A stretch of 64,000 nt of DNA, taken from contig CANQRF010000002.1 of the NCBI GenBank assembly GCA_947626195.1, forward strand, positions 124,001 to 188,000, read 5' to 3'. A program made the position numbers and the translations under genes. Of the stretch, positions 7,840-16,415 are shown in pieces. Below the pieces are notes generated by a model. It was not told the DNA's origin and did no database searches. It saw only the letters and a program-made list of their open reading frames with translations. Source of the stretch: an uncultured Eggerthellaceae bacterium (GTDB taxonomy: Bacteria > Actinomycetota > Coriobacteriia > Coriobacteriales > Eggerthellaceae). Position 1 is the first letter of the stretch. Every line of letters starts with the position of its first letter.

Positions 7840-9210
7840 TTGAACAGGACGGCGCTCATGGGTTTCGAGGGGCTCACCTATACGGTAATCACCTTCGGAT
7901 GCCAAATGAACAAGCACGATTCCGAGCACGTTGGCGGAATGCTTGAAGCGCTCGGCGCCCTACCGGTCGATGCGATCAAAGAGGCCGATATTGTCGTCTA
8001 TATGACCTGCTGTGTGCGTGAGGCAGCCGACGAGCGCCTCTTCGGGCAAGTTGCCTCGATGAAGAACGTTCCGCTGCGCGAAGGCTCGCCGTTGGCCAAG
8101 CGCATCGTCGCCCTTGGCGGCTGCATCGGGCAACGTGATGGGGAGCAGATCTTTTCACGGCTGAAGAACGTGAGCGTCGTCTTCGGAACCCACAACCTCT
8201 CTTCGCTTCCCGGACTCATCTCCTCGGTTCTCGAAGACGGGAGCCATCATGCTGAGGTCAAAGAGTCCTCTGAGGCATTCCCCACCGATCTGCCGAGCAC
8301 ACGCGAAACGCCCTGGGCGGCATGGCTGCCGATCACCATCGGATGCGATAATTTCTGCTCATACTGCATCGTTCCCTACGTGCGAGGGAGGGAGAAATCA
8401 CGTCCCCTCGACGACATCGTCAAAGAGGCCCAAAGCCTCGTGGATGACGGGGTCGTGGAAATCACGCTTTTAGGGCAAAACGTCAATTCCTATGGGCGCG
8501 ACCTCTATGGACGTCCACGATTTGCCGACGTGCTCGATGCCGTCGCTTCGAGCGGCGTCAAACGGCTCCGCTTCGCGACGAGCCACCCGAAAGACCTCAC
8601 CGATGAGGTCATCGGGAAATTCGCCGCGCTTCCTGCGCTCATGCCGGCCCTCCACCTGCCCGTGCAGTCGGGCTCCGATCGCATACTCCATGCGATGAAC
8701 AGGCGCTATACCTCCGATCATTACCTTCAGCTCATCGAGAGGCTCCGCGCGAGCCGTCCCGACATCGCCCTTTCGACCGACGTCATCGTCGGCTTTCCCG
8801 GCGAGACGGAGGAGGACTTTCAGGCAACCTACGATCTCATCGAGAAAATCGGTTTCCACCAAGTTTTCAGCTTCATCTATTCAAGGCGTGCACATACCCC
8901 CGCAGCCGAAATGCCCGACGACACGCCACGGCCGGTTATCCAAAACCGTTTCGATCGTCTCGTTTCGCTGGTCGAGCGGCAGGCGGAAGAGCTCAATCAA
9001 GCAGATGTCGGTTCTCTCGTGGACGTTTTGATCGAGGGCGCGTCGAAAAAGGATAAAACGCGGCTTGTCGGCAAAACGCCGAAGCATCAAACCGTCCACG
9101 CTCCCGTCCCCGAAGGCACATCGATCGAGAACCTCAGGGGGACGATAGAGCCGATTCGCATCGAGAAGGCAGGGCCATGGTATCTCTCAGGAAGCCTGTC
9201 GTCGTCATAG
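7840..9210 (+). CDS. miaB: tRNA-2-methylthio-N6-dimethylallyladenosine synthase MiaB
   Basis: Radical-SAM methylthiotransferase that adds the 2-methylthio group to i6A37 of tRNAs, acting after MiaA. Domains in order: an N-terminal UPF0004 domain with three cluster cysteines (FGCQMNKHD, TCCVREAAD, GGCIGQRD), the radical SAM motif CDNFCSYC followed by IVPYVRGRE, and a C-terminal TRAM domain. A TTG start at 7840 has AGAAGG just upstream; ATG 7858 is an alternative. The 3' end overlaps miaA by 34 bp, so both steps of ms2i6A synthesis are coupled. Confidence 0.97.
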   Translation: MNRTALMGFEGLTYTVITFGCQMNKHDSEHVGGMLEALGALPVDAIKEADIVVYMTCCVREAADERLFGQVASMKNVPLREGSPLAKRIVALGGCIGQRDGEQIFSRLKNVSVVFGTHNLSSLPGLISSVLEDGSHHAEVKESSEAFPTDLPSTRETPWAAWLPITIGCDNFCSYCIVPYVRGREKSRPLDDIVKEAQSLVDDGVVEITLLGQNVNSYGRDLYGRPRFADVLDAVASSGVKRLRFATSHPKDLTDEVIGKFAALPALMPALHLPVQSGSDRILHAMNRRYTSDHYLQLIERLRASRPDIALSTDVIVGFPGETEEDFQATYDLIEKIGFHQVFSFIYSRRAHTPAAEMPDDTPRPVIQNRFDRLVSLVERQAEELNQADVGSLVDVLIEGASKKDKTRLVGKTPKHQTVHAPVPEGTSIENLRGTIEPIRIEKAGPWYLSGSLSSS

Positions 9211-10178
9211 CGGGCCCTACCGCCTCGGGCAAAACGGCCCTCGCAGTCGACATATCCCGCCTGATCGGAGCCGAGGTGATCAGTGCGGATTCCATGCAGG
9301 TGTATCGCGGGATGGACATCGGAACGGGGAAAAACGACGTCGATCGCCTTGCTGTCCGCTATGGAATCGACTTGACTTCGCCTGAAGACCGCTATTCGGC
9401 GGCGCTCTTCCAACGATATGCCCGCGATTGCATTGCAGCGCTCGATGAAGAAGGCAAGCGCGCTCTGCTTGTCGGAGGAACCGGACTGTATGTGCGCGCC
9501 GTCATCGATGACATGAGATTTCCCCGAGGCGAGCAGGCCGACAATCCGCTACGCAAACGATATGAGGACTACGCAGCCGAACAGGGAGCCTCTGCGCTCT
9601 GGCAGCTCCTCTTCGAAAAGGATCCGAAGAGTGCCCGCGCCATCCATCCGAACAACACGAGAAGGGTCGTTCGAGCCCTCGAGATGGCCGAGGAAAACGT
9701 CTCCTATGCGGAGCAAAAGGAAAACTTCTCCCATATCTGTCAGGCGATGCCGGCCTATATCATCGGCCTGAGCGTTGCACCGGAAATCCTCAACGCCCGC
9801 ATCGATGAGCGCGTGGGCAAGATGATCGAGGCGGGCTGGCTCGACGAGGTGCGCGCGCTTTATGACAAGGGGCTCACCCGGGCGGTCCTTGAGACCGGCG
9901 CCATCGGCTATGCGGAAATGGTGGCGGTCATCGAGGGAAGAATGACCCTTGCTGAGGCGCAAGAGGCGATCCGAACGGCGACGAGGCGCTATGCGAAACG
10001 CCAACGCACCTGGCTGCGGCGCGATCGAAGGACCCATTGGGTGAACGCCGACCATGGAATCACCCCGACGCTTATCGAAGAGGTGCTTACCATCATCGCG
10101 GAATGCGATAATAATTCAACGGGAGCATGCGGCGAAAACGGCGATTCGCCCTGGACGGCCGCTGCTTCCGTCGTTTAG
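9177..10178 (+). CDS. miaA: tRNA dimethylallyltransferase MiaA
   Basis: Transfers a dimethylallyl group to N6 of A37 in tRNAs reading U-starting codons; its product is the MiaB substrate. The product is 333 residues with the N-terminal P-loop GPTASGKTALA (~13-23), ADSMQVYRGMDIGTGK and GGTGLYVRA motifs, and a basic C-terminal RRYAKRQRTWLRRD segment. It starts inside the miaB 3' end. Confidence 0.97.
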   Translation: MVSLRKPVVVIAGPTASGKTALAVDISRLIGAEVISADSMQVYRGMDIGTGKNDVDRLAVRYGIDLTSPEDRYSAALFQRYARDCIAALDEEGKRALLVGGTGLYVRAVIDDMRFPRGEQADNPLRKRYEDYAAEQGASALWQLLFEKDPKSARAIHPNNTRRVVRALEMAEENVSYAEQKENFSHICQAMPAYIIGLSVAPEILNARIDERVGKMIEAGWLDEVRALYDKGLTRAVLETGAIGYAEMVAVIEGRMTLAEAQEAIRTATRRYAKRQRTWLRRDRRTHWVNADHGITPTLIEEVLTIIAECDNNSTGACGENGDSPWTAAASVV

Positions 10179-10201
10179 CATCGCTCAGGAGGCGTCAGAC
10201 C

Positions 10202-11221
10202 ATGAAAGGTGAGAAGGAAAAGCGCATGAAACTCGACTTTGTCAAAATGGATGGGTGCGGAAATGACTTTATCATGATAGACGATTGGGACCGGACGCTC
10301 TCCCTGACGCCGGTTGAGGTGCAGCGTCTCTGTGATCGCCATTTCGGCATCGGCGCAGATGGCGTCATCTGCGCGCAAAGGCCCCTCGATGATGATTGCG
10401 ATGCCTTTATGAACTACATCAACGCCGACGGCACCTTTGCGCAAATGTGCGGCAATGGCGTGAGATGCTTCGCAAAATTCCTGATTGATGAGGGGTTTTC
10501 CTCTCGTCATGGCATGAGGCAGCCGGATGGCGGTTCTCACCGATCAGCGGAAGAGCCATCCTTGAGGCTTTTCGCCGGCACCCGGGCGGGAAGAAAAGAG
10601 CTCGTCTGCTTTCTCGGCGAAAGGGGAGCGGTCTCATCCGTCACGGTCAATATGGGCATACCGGTTCTTGAGCCCGAGAAAATACCCGTGCGGGCCGAAA
10701 TCGACGCCACCGCCTCCGACGGAACCCTCTATGTCGGGGATCTCGCCATCGATTCTCCCTGGGGCATGCTGCGATTTTGCTGCGTGTCGTTCGGCAACCC
10801 CCACGCCGTGGCCTTTGCCGATACATGGGAAGCGCTTTCCGACGACGCGTTCTCCGATCCCGCCGATCGGAGCCTCGATACCCTCAACGTCGACATGGTC
10901 GGCGAGTTCTTTGAATCGCACCCGCTCTTTCCCGAGAAGACGAACGTCGAGTTCGCGCAGATCGAAGACGACGGCATCCATATGCGCGTGTTCGAACGCG
11001 GCTGCCGCGAGACGCTCGCCTGCGGCACGGGCGCCTGCGCGACCCTCGTGGCTGCCGTGCTGCAAAACTTCAGCCTGCGGGAAAACGATGTGGTCTTGCG
11101 GGGCGGACGGCTCCATATCGCCTGGACGGGCGAGGGGAGCGTGAAGATGACCGGCCCTGCGGAAGCGAATTATCGCGGAACCGTCGAGATCGGCGATGGA
11201 CGCATCGCGGAGACGGCATAA
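10202..11221 (+). CDS. dapF: Diaminopimelate epimerase DapF
   Basis: Converts LL- to meso-diaminopimelate for lysine and peptidoglycan. Both catalytic cysteines are present: MCGNGVRC (first Cys at ~83) and ACGTGAC near the C-terminus. AGGAGG at 10187-10192 supports the start at 10202; ATG 10226, which gives the family-typical N-terminus MKLDFVKMDGCGNDF, also has a ribosome binding site. Residues ~95-125 carry a longer Gly/Arg-rich insertion than common DapF. The next gene encodes a DapL-like aminotransferase that would make its LL-DAP substrate, so the two form a short diaminopimelate operon. Confidence 0.96.
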   Translation: MKGEKEKRMKLDFVKMDGCGNDFIMIDDWDRTLSLTPVEVQRLCDRHFGIGADGVICAQRPLDDDCDAFMNYINADGTFAQMCGNGVRCFAKFLIDEGFSSRHGMRQPDGGSHRSAEEPSLRLFAGTRAGRKELVCFLGERGAVSSVTVNMGIPVLEPEKIPVRAEIDATASDGTLYVGDLAIDSPWGMLRFCCVSFGNPHAVAFADTWEALSDDAFSDPADRSLDTLNVDMVGEFFESHPLFPEKTNVEFAQIEDDGIHMRVFERGCRETLACGTGACATLVAAVLQNFSLRENDVVLRGGRLHIAWTGEGSVKMTGPAEANYRGTVEIGDGRIAETA

Positions 11222-11274
11222 GGGAAAACGAGGATTTTCATAGAGAGACAGCGCTTTCGAGAAAGGAACTGAAC

Positions 11275-13830
11275 GTGGAAACCGCAGAATGCTTGAACCA
11301 TATGGCCCCCTATCTTTTCGCCCAAATCGACAAGAAGCGCGACGCGCTTCGTGCCGCTGGCTACGACGTGATCTCGCTCGGCATCGGGGATCCGGACATG
11401 CCGACGCCCGAGCATATCGTCGATGAGATGGCGCGGGCGATACGAAACCCCGCGAATCACCGCTATCCCGACTACGATGGCTCTCCCGCCTATCGGCAGG
11501 CGTGCGCGAGCTATATGAAGTCGCGGTTTGGCGTTGAGGTGAATCCCGACACGCAGGTGCTTGCCCTGATCGGCAGCAAGGAGGGCATCGCGCACCTCCA
11601 TACCGCCTTCGTCAATCCCGGGGACTATGTGCTGGCCCCCTCCATCGGCTATCCCGTCTACTCAGGCGGAGCGACGCTTCAAAGCGCCCATACCTATTTC
11701 ATGCCGATGAAGGCGGAAAAGGGCTTTCTCGCAGATTTCGACGACATTCCGGAGGATGTGCTCAAGCGCACGAAGATCATGTTCATCGGCTATCCGAACA
11801 ATCCGACGGGAGCCTGCGCGACCGAGGAGTATTTCGACAAGGCCATCGCCTTCTGCCTTGAGCACGACATCCTTCTGGCGCACGACAACGCCTATTGCGA
11901 CATCTGCTTCGATGGCTACCGCGCGCCCTCGATCCTCGAACGCCCCCATGCGATGGACTGCTGCATCGAGTTCTTCAGCCTCTCGAAGACCTACAACATG
12001 ACCGGATGGCGCATCGCCTTCGCCTGCGGCAATGCGAAGGCCGTCGAGGCGCTCGGCACCGTGAAGAACAACCTCGACTCGGGGCAGTTCACCGCCATCC
12101 AGGACGCGGCGATCGCCGCGCTCACCGGCCCTCAGGATTGCGTGCATGATATGTGCGCTCTCTATGAGCGCCGTCGCGATCTCGTCGTGAGCACCCTCCG
12201 CGCAATAGGCGTGGAATGCACGGCTCCGAAAGCGACCATCTATGTGTGGGCACGCGTGCCGGAAGGGGAGACGTCGGAAAGCTTCGCGACGAAGCTCCTT
12301 GAGAAGGCCCACGTGATCGTCACGCCGGGCAATGGGTACGGACCGGACGGCGAGGGCTTTATCCGCATCTCCCTGACGATTGACGATAAACGCCTTGAGG
12401 AGGCGCTCGACCGGATGAAGACCTTGGTTCCAAAGGCTCAAGAGAGCCTGCCGGTTCAGCGTTTCCATAGCGCGCAACGAGGCATCGGAGATGGGCGTGA
12501 AGCGATGAGGGAAGTTCACGACAACGTTATCGTGGTCGGGCCTGCAACGCATGCCGAAGAGGTGAAGGAGCGGGCGGTTCTCGTCGGCGTCTCGCGCAGC
12601 GGCGACCGTATTCAGGCGGATGCCTCGCTCGCCGAGCTCGCACGCCTTGTCGAGACCGACGGCGCAATAACGGTGGCACAGACCTCTCAGACGCTCGATG
12701 CGCCCCATCCGCGCTATTTCGTCGGCTCGGGGAAGGTCGCCGAGATCGTCGAGCTCTGCCAAAGCGTCGATGCCGACGTGGTGGTGTTCGATGACGAGCT
12801 CACGCCATCGCAGCAGGCGAATCTCGAGAAGGCCATGCCGCGCGAGGTGAAGGTGATCGATCGAACGGCGCTTATCCTCGACATTTTCGCCCTCCACGCC
12901 ACAACGGCCGAGGGCCGCCTTCAGGTGCGTCTTGCCCAGAACCAATATCTTCTGCCGCGGCTTCGCGGCATGTGGGCGCATCTCGCCTCGAACCGCATGG
13001 GCGGTGGCGTCGGAAGCCGTTTCGGTGAAGGGGAGAGCCAGCTGGAGGTCGACCGCCGTATCGTGCGGAAGCGAATCACCTCGATAAAGCGCGAGCTGGA
13101 GCACCTTGCGCGGGTGAGGAGCCTCCAACGGAAAAACCGCCGATCGAGCGGCATGTTCACGGTCGCTTTGGCGGGCTACACGAACGCGGGGAAATCGAGC
13201 CTCCTCAACCGGTTGACCGATGCAGACGTCTTGAGCTACGACAAGCTCTTCGCCACGCTCGATTCCACCACACGGAAATACACGCTGCCCGAGGGGCGCC
13301 AGATCACGCTCACGGATACGGTCGGCTTCATCCAAAAGCTTCCGACGACCTTGATCGAGGCATTCAAATCGACGCTCGATGAGATACGAGGCGCCGACCT
13401 CATCCTCCATGTCGTCGATGCCTCTTCAGCGGTGTTCGGCGAGCAGATCGAGGCCGTCGCGGAGATACTCGAGCAGATAGGCGCGCAGTCTATCCCTGCC
13501 ATTCTCGTGTTCAACAAATGCGATCTTCTCGATCAGCCGCGCATCCATCAGATCGAGCTCCATTATCCCCATGCGCTCTGCATTTCGGCTGAAACGGGAA
13601 CCGGCGTCGAGGATCTCGTCAATGCCATATCGCGGGCGGCTTCTTCAGCTGACGTGCCGATTGAGGTCGTGATCCCCTTTCAGCGCGGCGATCTCGTCTC
13701 GCTGGCGCATCGAAGATGCGCAATCATCAGCGAGACGCACGAGCCAGACGGCACGCATCTCACCATGATGGCACACCGGAGCTTTATCTCTGCCTTCGAG
13801 CCCTATATCGTCAACGGGGACGAGCGATAG
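11275..13830 (+). CDS. Fusion: LL-diaminopimelate aminotransferase-like enzyme (DapL) + GTPase HflX
   Basis: One uninterrupted 851-codon frame with two complete enzymes. Residues ~1-385 are a class I/II PLP aminotransferase with the Schiff-base lysine in SLSKTYNMTGWR (K238); the neighbouring dapF favours LL-DAP aminotransferase over a generic aspartate aminotransferase. After a linker (~390-420), residues ~421-851 form full-length HflX: N-terminal domain with HPRYFVGSGKV, glycine-rich RGMWAHLASNRMGGGVGSRF, then G1 GYTNAGKSSL (~632), G3 DTVGF, G4 NKCD and G5 SAETG. HflX splits stalled or stressed ribosomes. A GTG start at 11275 has GAAAGGA at good distance. I see no internal stop or frameshift; an internal start for a separate HflX near 12,505 (ATGAGGGAAG) cannot be excluded. 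Confidence 0.92.
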   Translation: METAECLNHMAPYLFAQIDKKRDALRAAGYDVISLGIGDPDMPTPEHIVDEMARAIRNPANHRYPDYDGSPAYRQACASYMKSRFGVEVNPDTQVLALIGSKEGIAHLHTAFVNPGDYVLAPSIGYPVYSGGATLQSAHTYFMPMKAEKGFLADFDDIPEDVLKRTKIMFIGYPNNPTGACATEEYFDKAIAFCLEHDILLAHDNAYCDICFDGYRAPSILERPHAMDCCIEFFSLSKTYNMTGWRIAFACGNAKAVEALGTVKNNLDSGQFTAIQDAAIAALTGPQDCVHDMCALYERRRDLVVSTLRAIGVECTAPKATIYVWARVPEGETSESFATKLLEKAHVIVTPGNGYGPDGEGFIRISLTIDDKRLEEALDRMKTLVPKAQESLPVQRFHSAQRGIGDGREAMREVHDNVIVVGPATHAEEVKERAVLVGVSRSGDRIQADASLAELARLVETDGAITVAQTSQTLDAPHPRYFVGSGKVAEIVELCQSVDADVVVFDDELTPSQQANLEKAMPREVKVIDRTALILDIFALHATTAEGRLQVRLAQNQYLLPRLRGMWAHLASNRMGGGVGSRFGEGESQLEVDRRIVRKRITSIKRELEHLARVRSLQRKNRRSSGMFTVALAGYTNAGKSSLLNRLTDADVLSYDKLFATLDSTTRKYTLPEGRQITLTDTVGFIQKLPTTLIEAFKSTLDEIRGADLILHVVDASSAVFGEQIEAVAEILEQIGAQSIPAILVFNKCDLLDQPRIHQIELHYPHALCISAETGTGVEDLVNAISRAASSADVPIEVVIPFQRGDLVSLAHRRCAIISETHEPDGTHLTMMAHRSFISAFEPYIVNGDER

Positions 13831-13859
13831 GGCGTCGATCTCCCTGCGCCTGCATGCGG

Positions 13860-14498
13860 TTACATGCGGCGGAAGAGTGCGACGACCTTGCCGGCGATCG
13901 TGCAGTCGGTGGTGATGATGGGATCCATCGCGGCGTTTTCCGGCTGGAGGCGGATGTAGTTCTCCTCGCGATAGAAGCGCTTGACGGTGGCCCCGTCATC
14001 CATGAGGGCCACGACGATGTCCCCGTTGTTTGCGACGGGCTGCTGCCTCACGACGACGTAATCGCCATCGTTGATGCCAGCTTCGATCATCGACTCGCCC
14101 CGCACCGAAAGCAAAAACGACGGCGAATCGCCCACGATGTCGGTGGGAAGCGTGATGACGTCGGTGATGTTTTCCTCGGCGAGGATCGGCGTGCCTGCGG
14201 CGACATTGCCGACAAGCGGAAGATCGATGAGCTTGCTGAAGCTCGGCCGGATGATCGGCGTTTCGTCGGCGGCCGATTCGAGGGGATAGGTGAGGGCGAT
14301 GGAGCGCGACTTCAGCGGATCGCGCTTGATGAGCCCCTTGCTTTCAAGGGCCTTCAAGTGGACATGCACCGTGGAAGGGGAGGACAGGTTCAGCTTCTCG
14401 CACACTTCGCGAACCGTGGGGCCGTACCCCTTTTCACGAATGCTCTCTTCGATGCAGTCCAGCACAGCCTGCTGGCGCTTCGTCACTTTCTCGCTCAT
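13860..14498 (-). CDS. lexA: SOS repressor LexA
   Basis: Transcriptional repressor of the SOS regulon, inactivated by RecA-stimulated self-cleavage. The product is 212 residues: an N-terminal winged helix (KRQQAVLDCIEESIREKGYGPTVREV), the cleavage site Ala101-Gly102 (VAAGTP), catalytic Ser136 (RGESM) and Lys173 (TVKRF). The intervals cleavage site-Ser (34) and Ser-Lys (37) equal those of E. coli LexA. The start at 14498 is supported by GAGAGGA; an upstream in-frame codon at 14513 is less likely. SOS boxes in the upstream gap imply autoregulation. Confidence 0.98.
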   Translation of the reverse strand: MSEKVTKRQQAVLDCIEESIREKGYGPTVREVCEKLNLSSPSTVHVHLKALESKGLIKRDPLKSRSIALTYPLESAADETPIIRPSFSKLIDLPLVGNVAAGTPILAEENITDVITLPTDIVGDSPSFLLSVRGESMIEAGINDGDYVVVRQQPVANNGDIVVALMDDGATVKRFYREENYIRLQPENAAMDPIITTDCTIAGKVVALFRRM

Positions 14499-14519
14499 TG
14501 CGCTTCCTCTCAAAAATAA

Positions 14520-14589
14520 CGAACATTTGTCCTGTTTTTCTCTTGACGTGAACTTATGTTCGATTTATTATAACAGCGAACAAAGGTTC
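14520..14589. promoter_or_regulatory. Bidirectional SOS control region with three LexA boxes
   Basis: Three boxes lie between lexA and the divergent gene: CGAACATTTGTCC (14520-14532, one mismatch), GAACTTATGTTCG (14550-14562, perfect GAAC-N4-GTTC) and CGAACAAAGGTTC (14577-14589, perfect). The rightward promoter is TTGACG (14543-14548), 17-bp spacer, TATTAT (14566-14571); the second box fills its spacer and the third lies at the transcription start. The first box is 21 bp ahead of the lexA start codon. Confidence 0.88.
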
Positions 14590-14614
14590 TATGCAAGTGC
14601 TCGAGGTGATAAAC

Positions 14615-14908
14615 ATGGCAAGAATGCAACACAGGGGATTGGCGGTGCCTGTTGGATTGGTGAAACAGCCTGATGCTCTGAGCGCTATCCCTAAGAGCTT
14701 GGACGGCCTTCAAAGGAGTTTTTCCGATGATCTTGCCCTGACGCTCCCTTCATCCGCGCAAGGCGGCATCTATCCGGGCCTTTTCACCGAGCTCTGCTAT
14801 GGGCGCGTCTGCGGCATACCGCTCAATCGCTTTTCGACAAGAGAAGTTGCCGTCACGTTTCTCATCGGAATCCTCATGGCTTGCGCGGCTCTGGTTCTTT
14901 GCCCCTAG
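14615..14908 (+). CDS. SOS-regulated small membrane-anchored protein (candidate damage-induced division inhibitor)
   Basis: The 97-residue product is transcribed from a promoter straddled by two perfect LexA boxes, divergently from lexA. ATG 14615 is chosen for its GAGGTG; an earlier ATG at 14591 would overlap the LexA box/start-site region. A soluble, Leu/Ser-rich N-terminal part (~1-75) is followed by one hydrophobic segment at the extreme C-terminus (VAVTFLIGILMACAALVLCP), i.e. tail-anchored. No LysM domain, so it is not YneA-like by sequence, and I recognise no family. Its position mirrors Bacillus yneA and other divergent lexA partners that block septation during SOS. That role here is inferred from position and regulation only. 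Confidence 0.7.
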   Translation: MARMQHRGLAVPVGLVKQPDALSAIPKSLDGLQRSFSDDLALTLPSSAQGGIYPGLFTELCYGRVCGIPLNRFSTREVAVTFLIGILMACAALVLCP

Positions 14909-15017
14909 CAAACGCGGGAAATCGGGGGCGGGCTTTCGTTATCCGCACCTTCTATGAGATATTGACCCCAAGATGTTGTATGATGTGCACACTCTCGAAT
15001 GGAAACGAGGTGAAGCT

Positions 15018-15479
15018 ATGCGGTGCCCATCGTGCAACTACGCTGAGTCGAAAGTCATCGATTCCCGCCCTTCAGACGACGGGAGCTCAATCCGGAGAAG
15101 ACGCGAATGCCTTCATTGCGGCCATCGTTTCACGACCTACGAGCGTCTTGGCGAGAATCCCATCATCGTCATAAAGGCCGATGGATCCTCTGAGGTATTC
15201 GATCGCAGCAAGCTCATGCGGGGCATTTTCACCGCCTGCGCCAAACGTCCGGTGACGCCGGAGAGCATTGAGGAGTTGACGGCGGGCATCGAAACCGATC
15301 TTCGCTCCATGCCGCGCGGCGAGGTGCATTCAAAGGATCTCGGCGATATGGTTCTCACGCGCCTCGCAAACCTCGACGATGTGGCCTACATCCGCTTCGC
15401 CAGCGTCTATAAGGACTTTCAGAGCATCTCAGAGTTCTCAGACGCCCTCAATGAGCTCGTCTCGCAAGAGAAGGACTGA
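15018..15479 (+). CDS. nrdR: Transcriptional repressor NrdR
   Basis: Nucleotide-sensing repressor of ribonucleotide reductase genes. The product is 153 residues: an N-terminal zinc ribbon (MRCPSCNY...CLHCGHRFTTYE) followed by an ATP-cone domain (IKADGSSEVFDRSKLMRGI). The start at 15018 follows GAGGTG with 5-base spacing; an earlier frame start at 14973 would precede the invariant MRCPxC. It is followed closely by dut, so both affect dNTP pools. Confidence 0.97.
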   Translation: MRCPSCNYAESKVIDSRPSDDGSSIRRRRECLHCGHRFTTYERLGENPIIVIKADGSSEVFDRSKLMRGIFTACAKRPVTPESIEELTAGIETDLRSMPRGEVHSKDLGDMVLTRLANLDDVAYIRFASVYKDFQSISEFSDALNELVSQEKD

Positions 15480-15483
15480 CATC

Positions 15484-15930
15484 GTGCGTGCCGCGACTGT
15501 CGATGTTCTCTACCATGCTGAAACCTCATCGGGCGAAGCGCTGGCTACTGCCTATGAGGGAGATGCGGGATTCGATCTCGCATCACGCATTCAAACGACG
15601 CTTGCGCCTTTTGAACGGGCCTCGATTCCGTGCGGCGTGTCCTTGGCCATCCCGAACGGCTATGCGGGTCTGGTTCTTCCGCGGAGCGGTCTTGCCATAA
15701 AGCACGGTATTTCCGTCGTCAATGGTCCAGGGCTCATCGACAGCGGCTATCGTGGGGAGATCTGCGCGATCCTTGTCAATCTCGACCCGCATGAGCCCTT
15801 CACCATCCATGAGGGAGATCGAATTGCCCAGCTCATGATCGTGCCATATGCTTCTTTGCACCTTGTCAGCTGCGAGAACCTTCCCGAAAGCGAACGGGGC
15901 ACGCAGGGCTTCGGAAGCAGCGGCGTTTAA
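15484..15930 (+). CDS. dut: Deoxyuridine 5'-triphosphate nucleotidohydrolase (dUTPase)
   Basis: Hydrolyses dUTP to dUMP and pyrophosphate, keeping uracil out of DNA. The product is 148 residues with trimeric dUTPase motifs in order: AGFDLAS (1), LPRSGLAIKHG (2), GLIDSGYRGEI (3), RIAQLMI (4) and the Gly-rich C-terminal RGTQGFGSSG (5). GTG start at 15484, 4 bases after the nrdR stop, with AAGGA upstream. Confidence 0.97.
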   Translation: MRAATVDVLYHAETSSGEALATAYEGDAGFDLASRIQTTLAPFERASIPCGVSLAIPNGYAGLVLPRSGLAIKHGISVVNGPGLIDSGYRGEICAILVNLDPHEPFTIHEGDRIAQLMIVPYASLHLVSCENLPESERGTQGFGSSGV

Positions 15931-15962
15931 ATACGCGTATTATCAAGACAGCGAGACGGGAC

Positions 15963-16343
15963 ATGGAGCCGGAAGCCCAGCGAAAGATCAAAACCATCAG
16001 GAAGCTTACGATGATCGCTGCCATCATCGGGCCCATCTCCTTGATTATCGGCGGTTTGGTTTTCGCGACGGCAGGCTTCGTCTTGTCGCTCATCGCATTT
16101 CTCAAGGCGCGCAAACTCACATCCGTAGAGGGAGTTCCAGCGCAAATCGCAAAGACGTTTCGTGTGACGACGATGGTCGTCTTCATCATCGACTGTGTGA
16201 TTTTCGCCATTGCGCTCATCAACTTCATCCTCGTCATGCAGATCATCTTCGCCATGGCGGAAAATGGAACCTTGCTATCATTTATGGAAAACCAACTGGG
16301 CATGTCCGGCATCGAGAGCGGGTCGGCATCGGTGTGGGGATAG
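15963..16343 (+). CDS. Small membrane protein, unknown function
   Basis: The 126-residue product has a short charged N-terminus (EPEAQRKIKTIRK) and then three hydrophobic segments at ~18-35, ~38-48 and ~72-98. Overall shape resembles small integral membrane proteins of the DUF4190 sort, but I cannot assign a family. It follows dut by 32 bases and precedes menA by 72 bases. The ribosome binding site is weak. Confidence 0.6.
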   Translation: MEPEAQRKIKTIRKLTMIAAIIGPISLIIGGLVFATAGFVLSLIAFLKARKLTSVEGVPAQIAKTFRVTTMVVFIIDCVIFAIALINFILVMQIIFAMAENGTLLSFMENQLGMSGIESGSASVWG

Positions 16344-16415
16344 TCCCCCATCGTTTATCGATGTAAACTTGATAATATATGTTATGTAAAGTTACAGAGA
16401 AGGGAAACTACCCCT

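Noticed and set aside
11662-13410. A 582-codon minus-strand frame under the aminotransferase-HflX fusion
   Set aside because: Shadow of conserved plus-strand motifs; no domain match.
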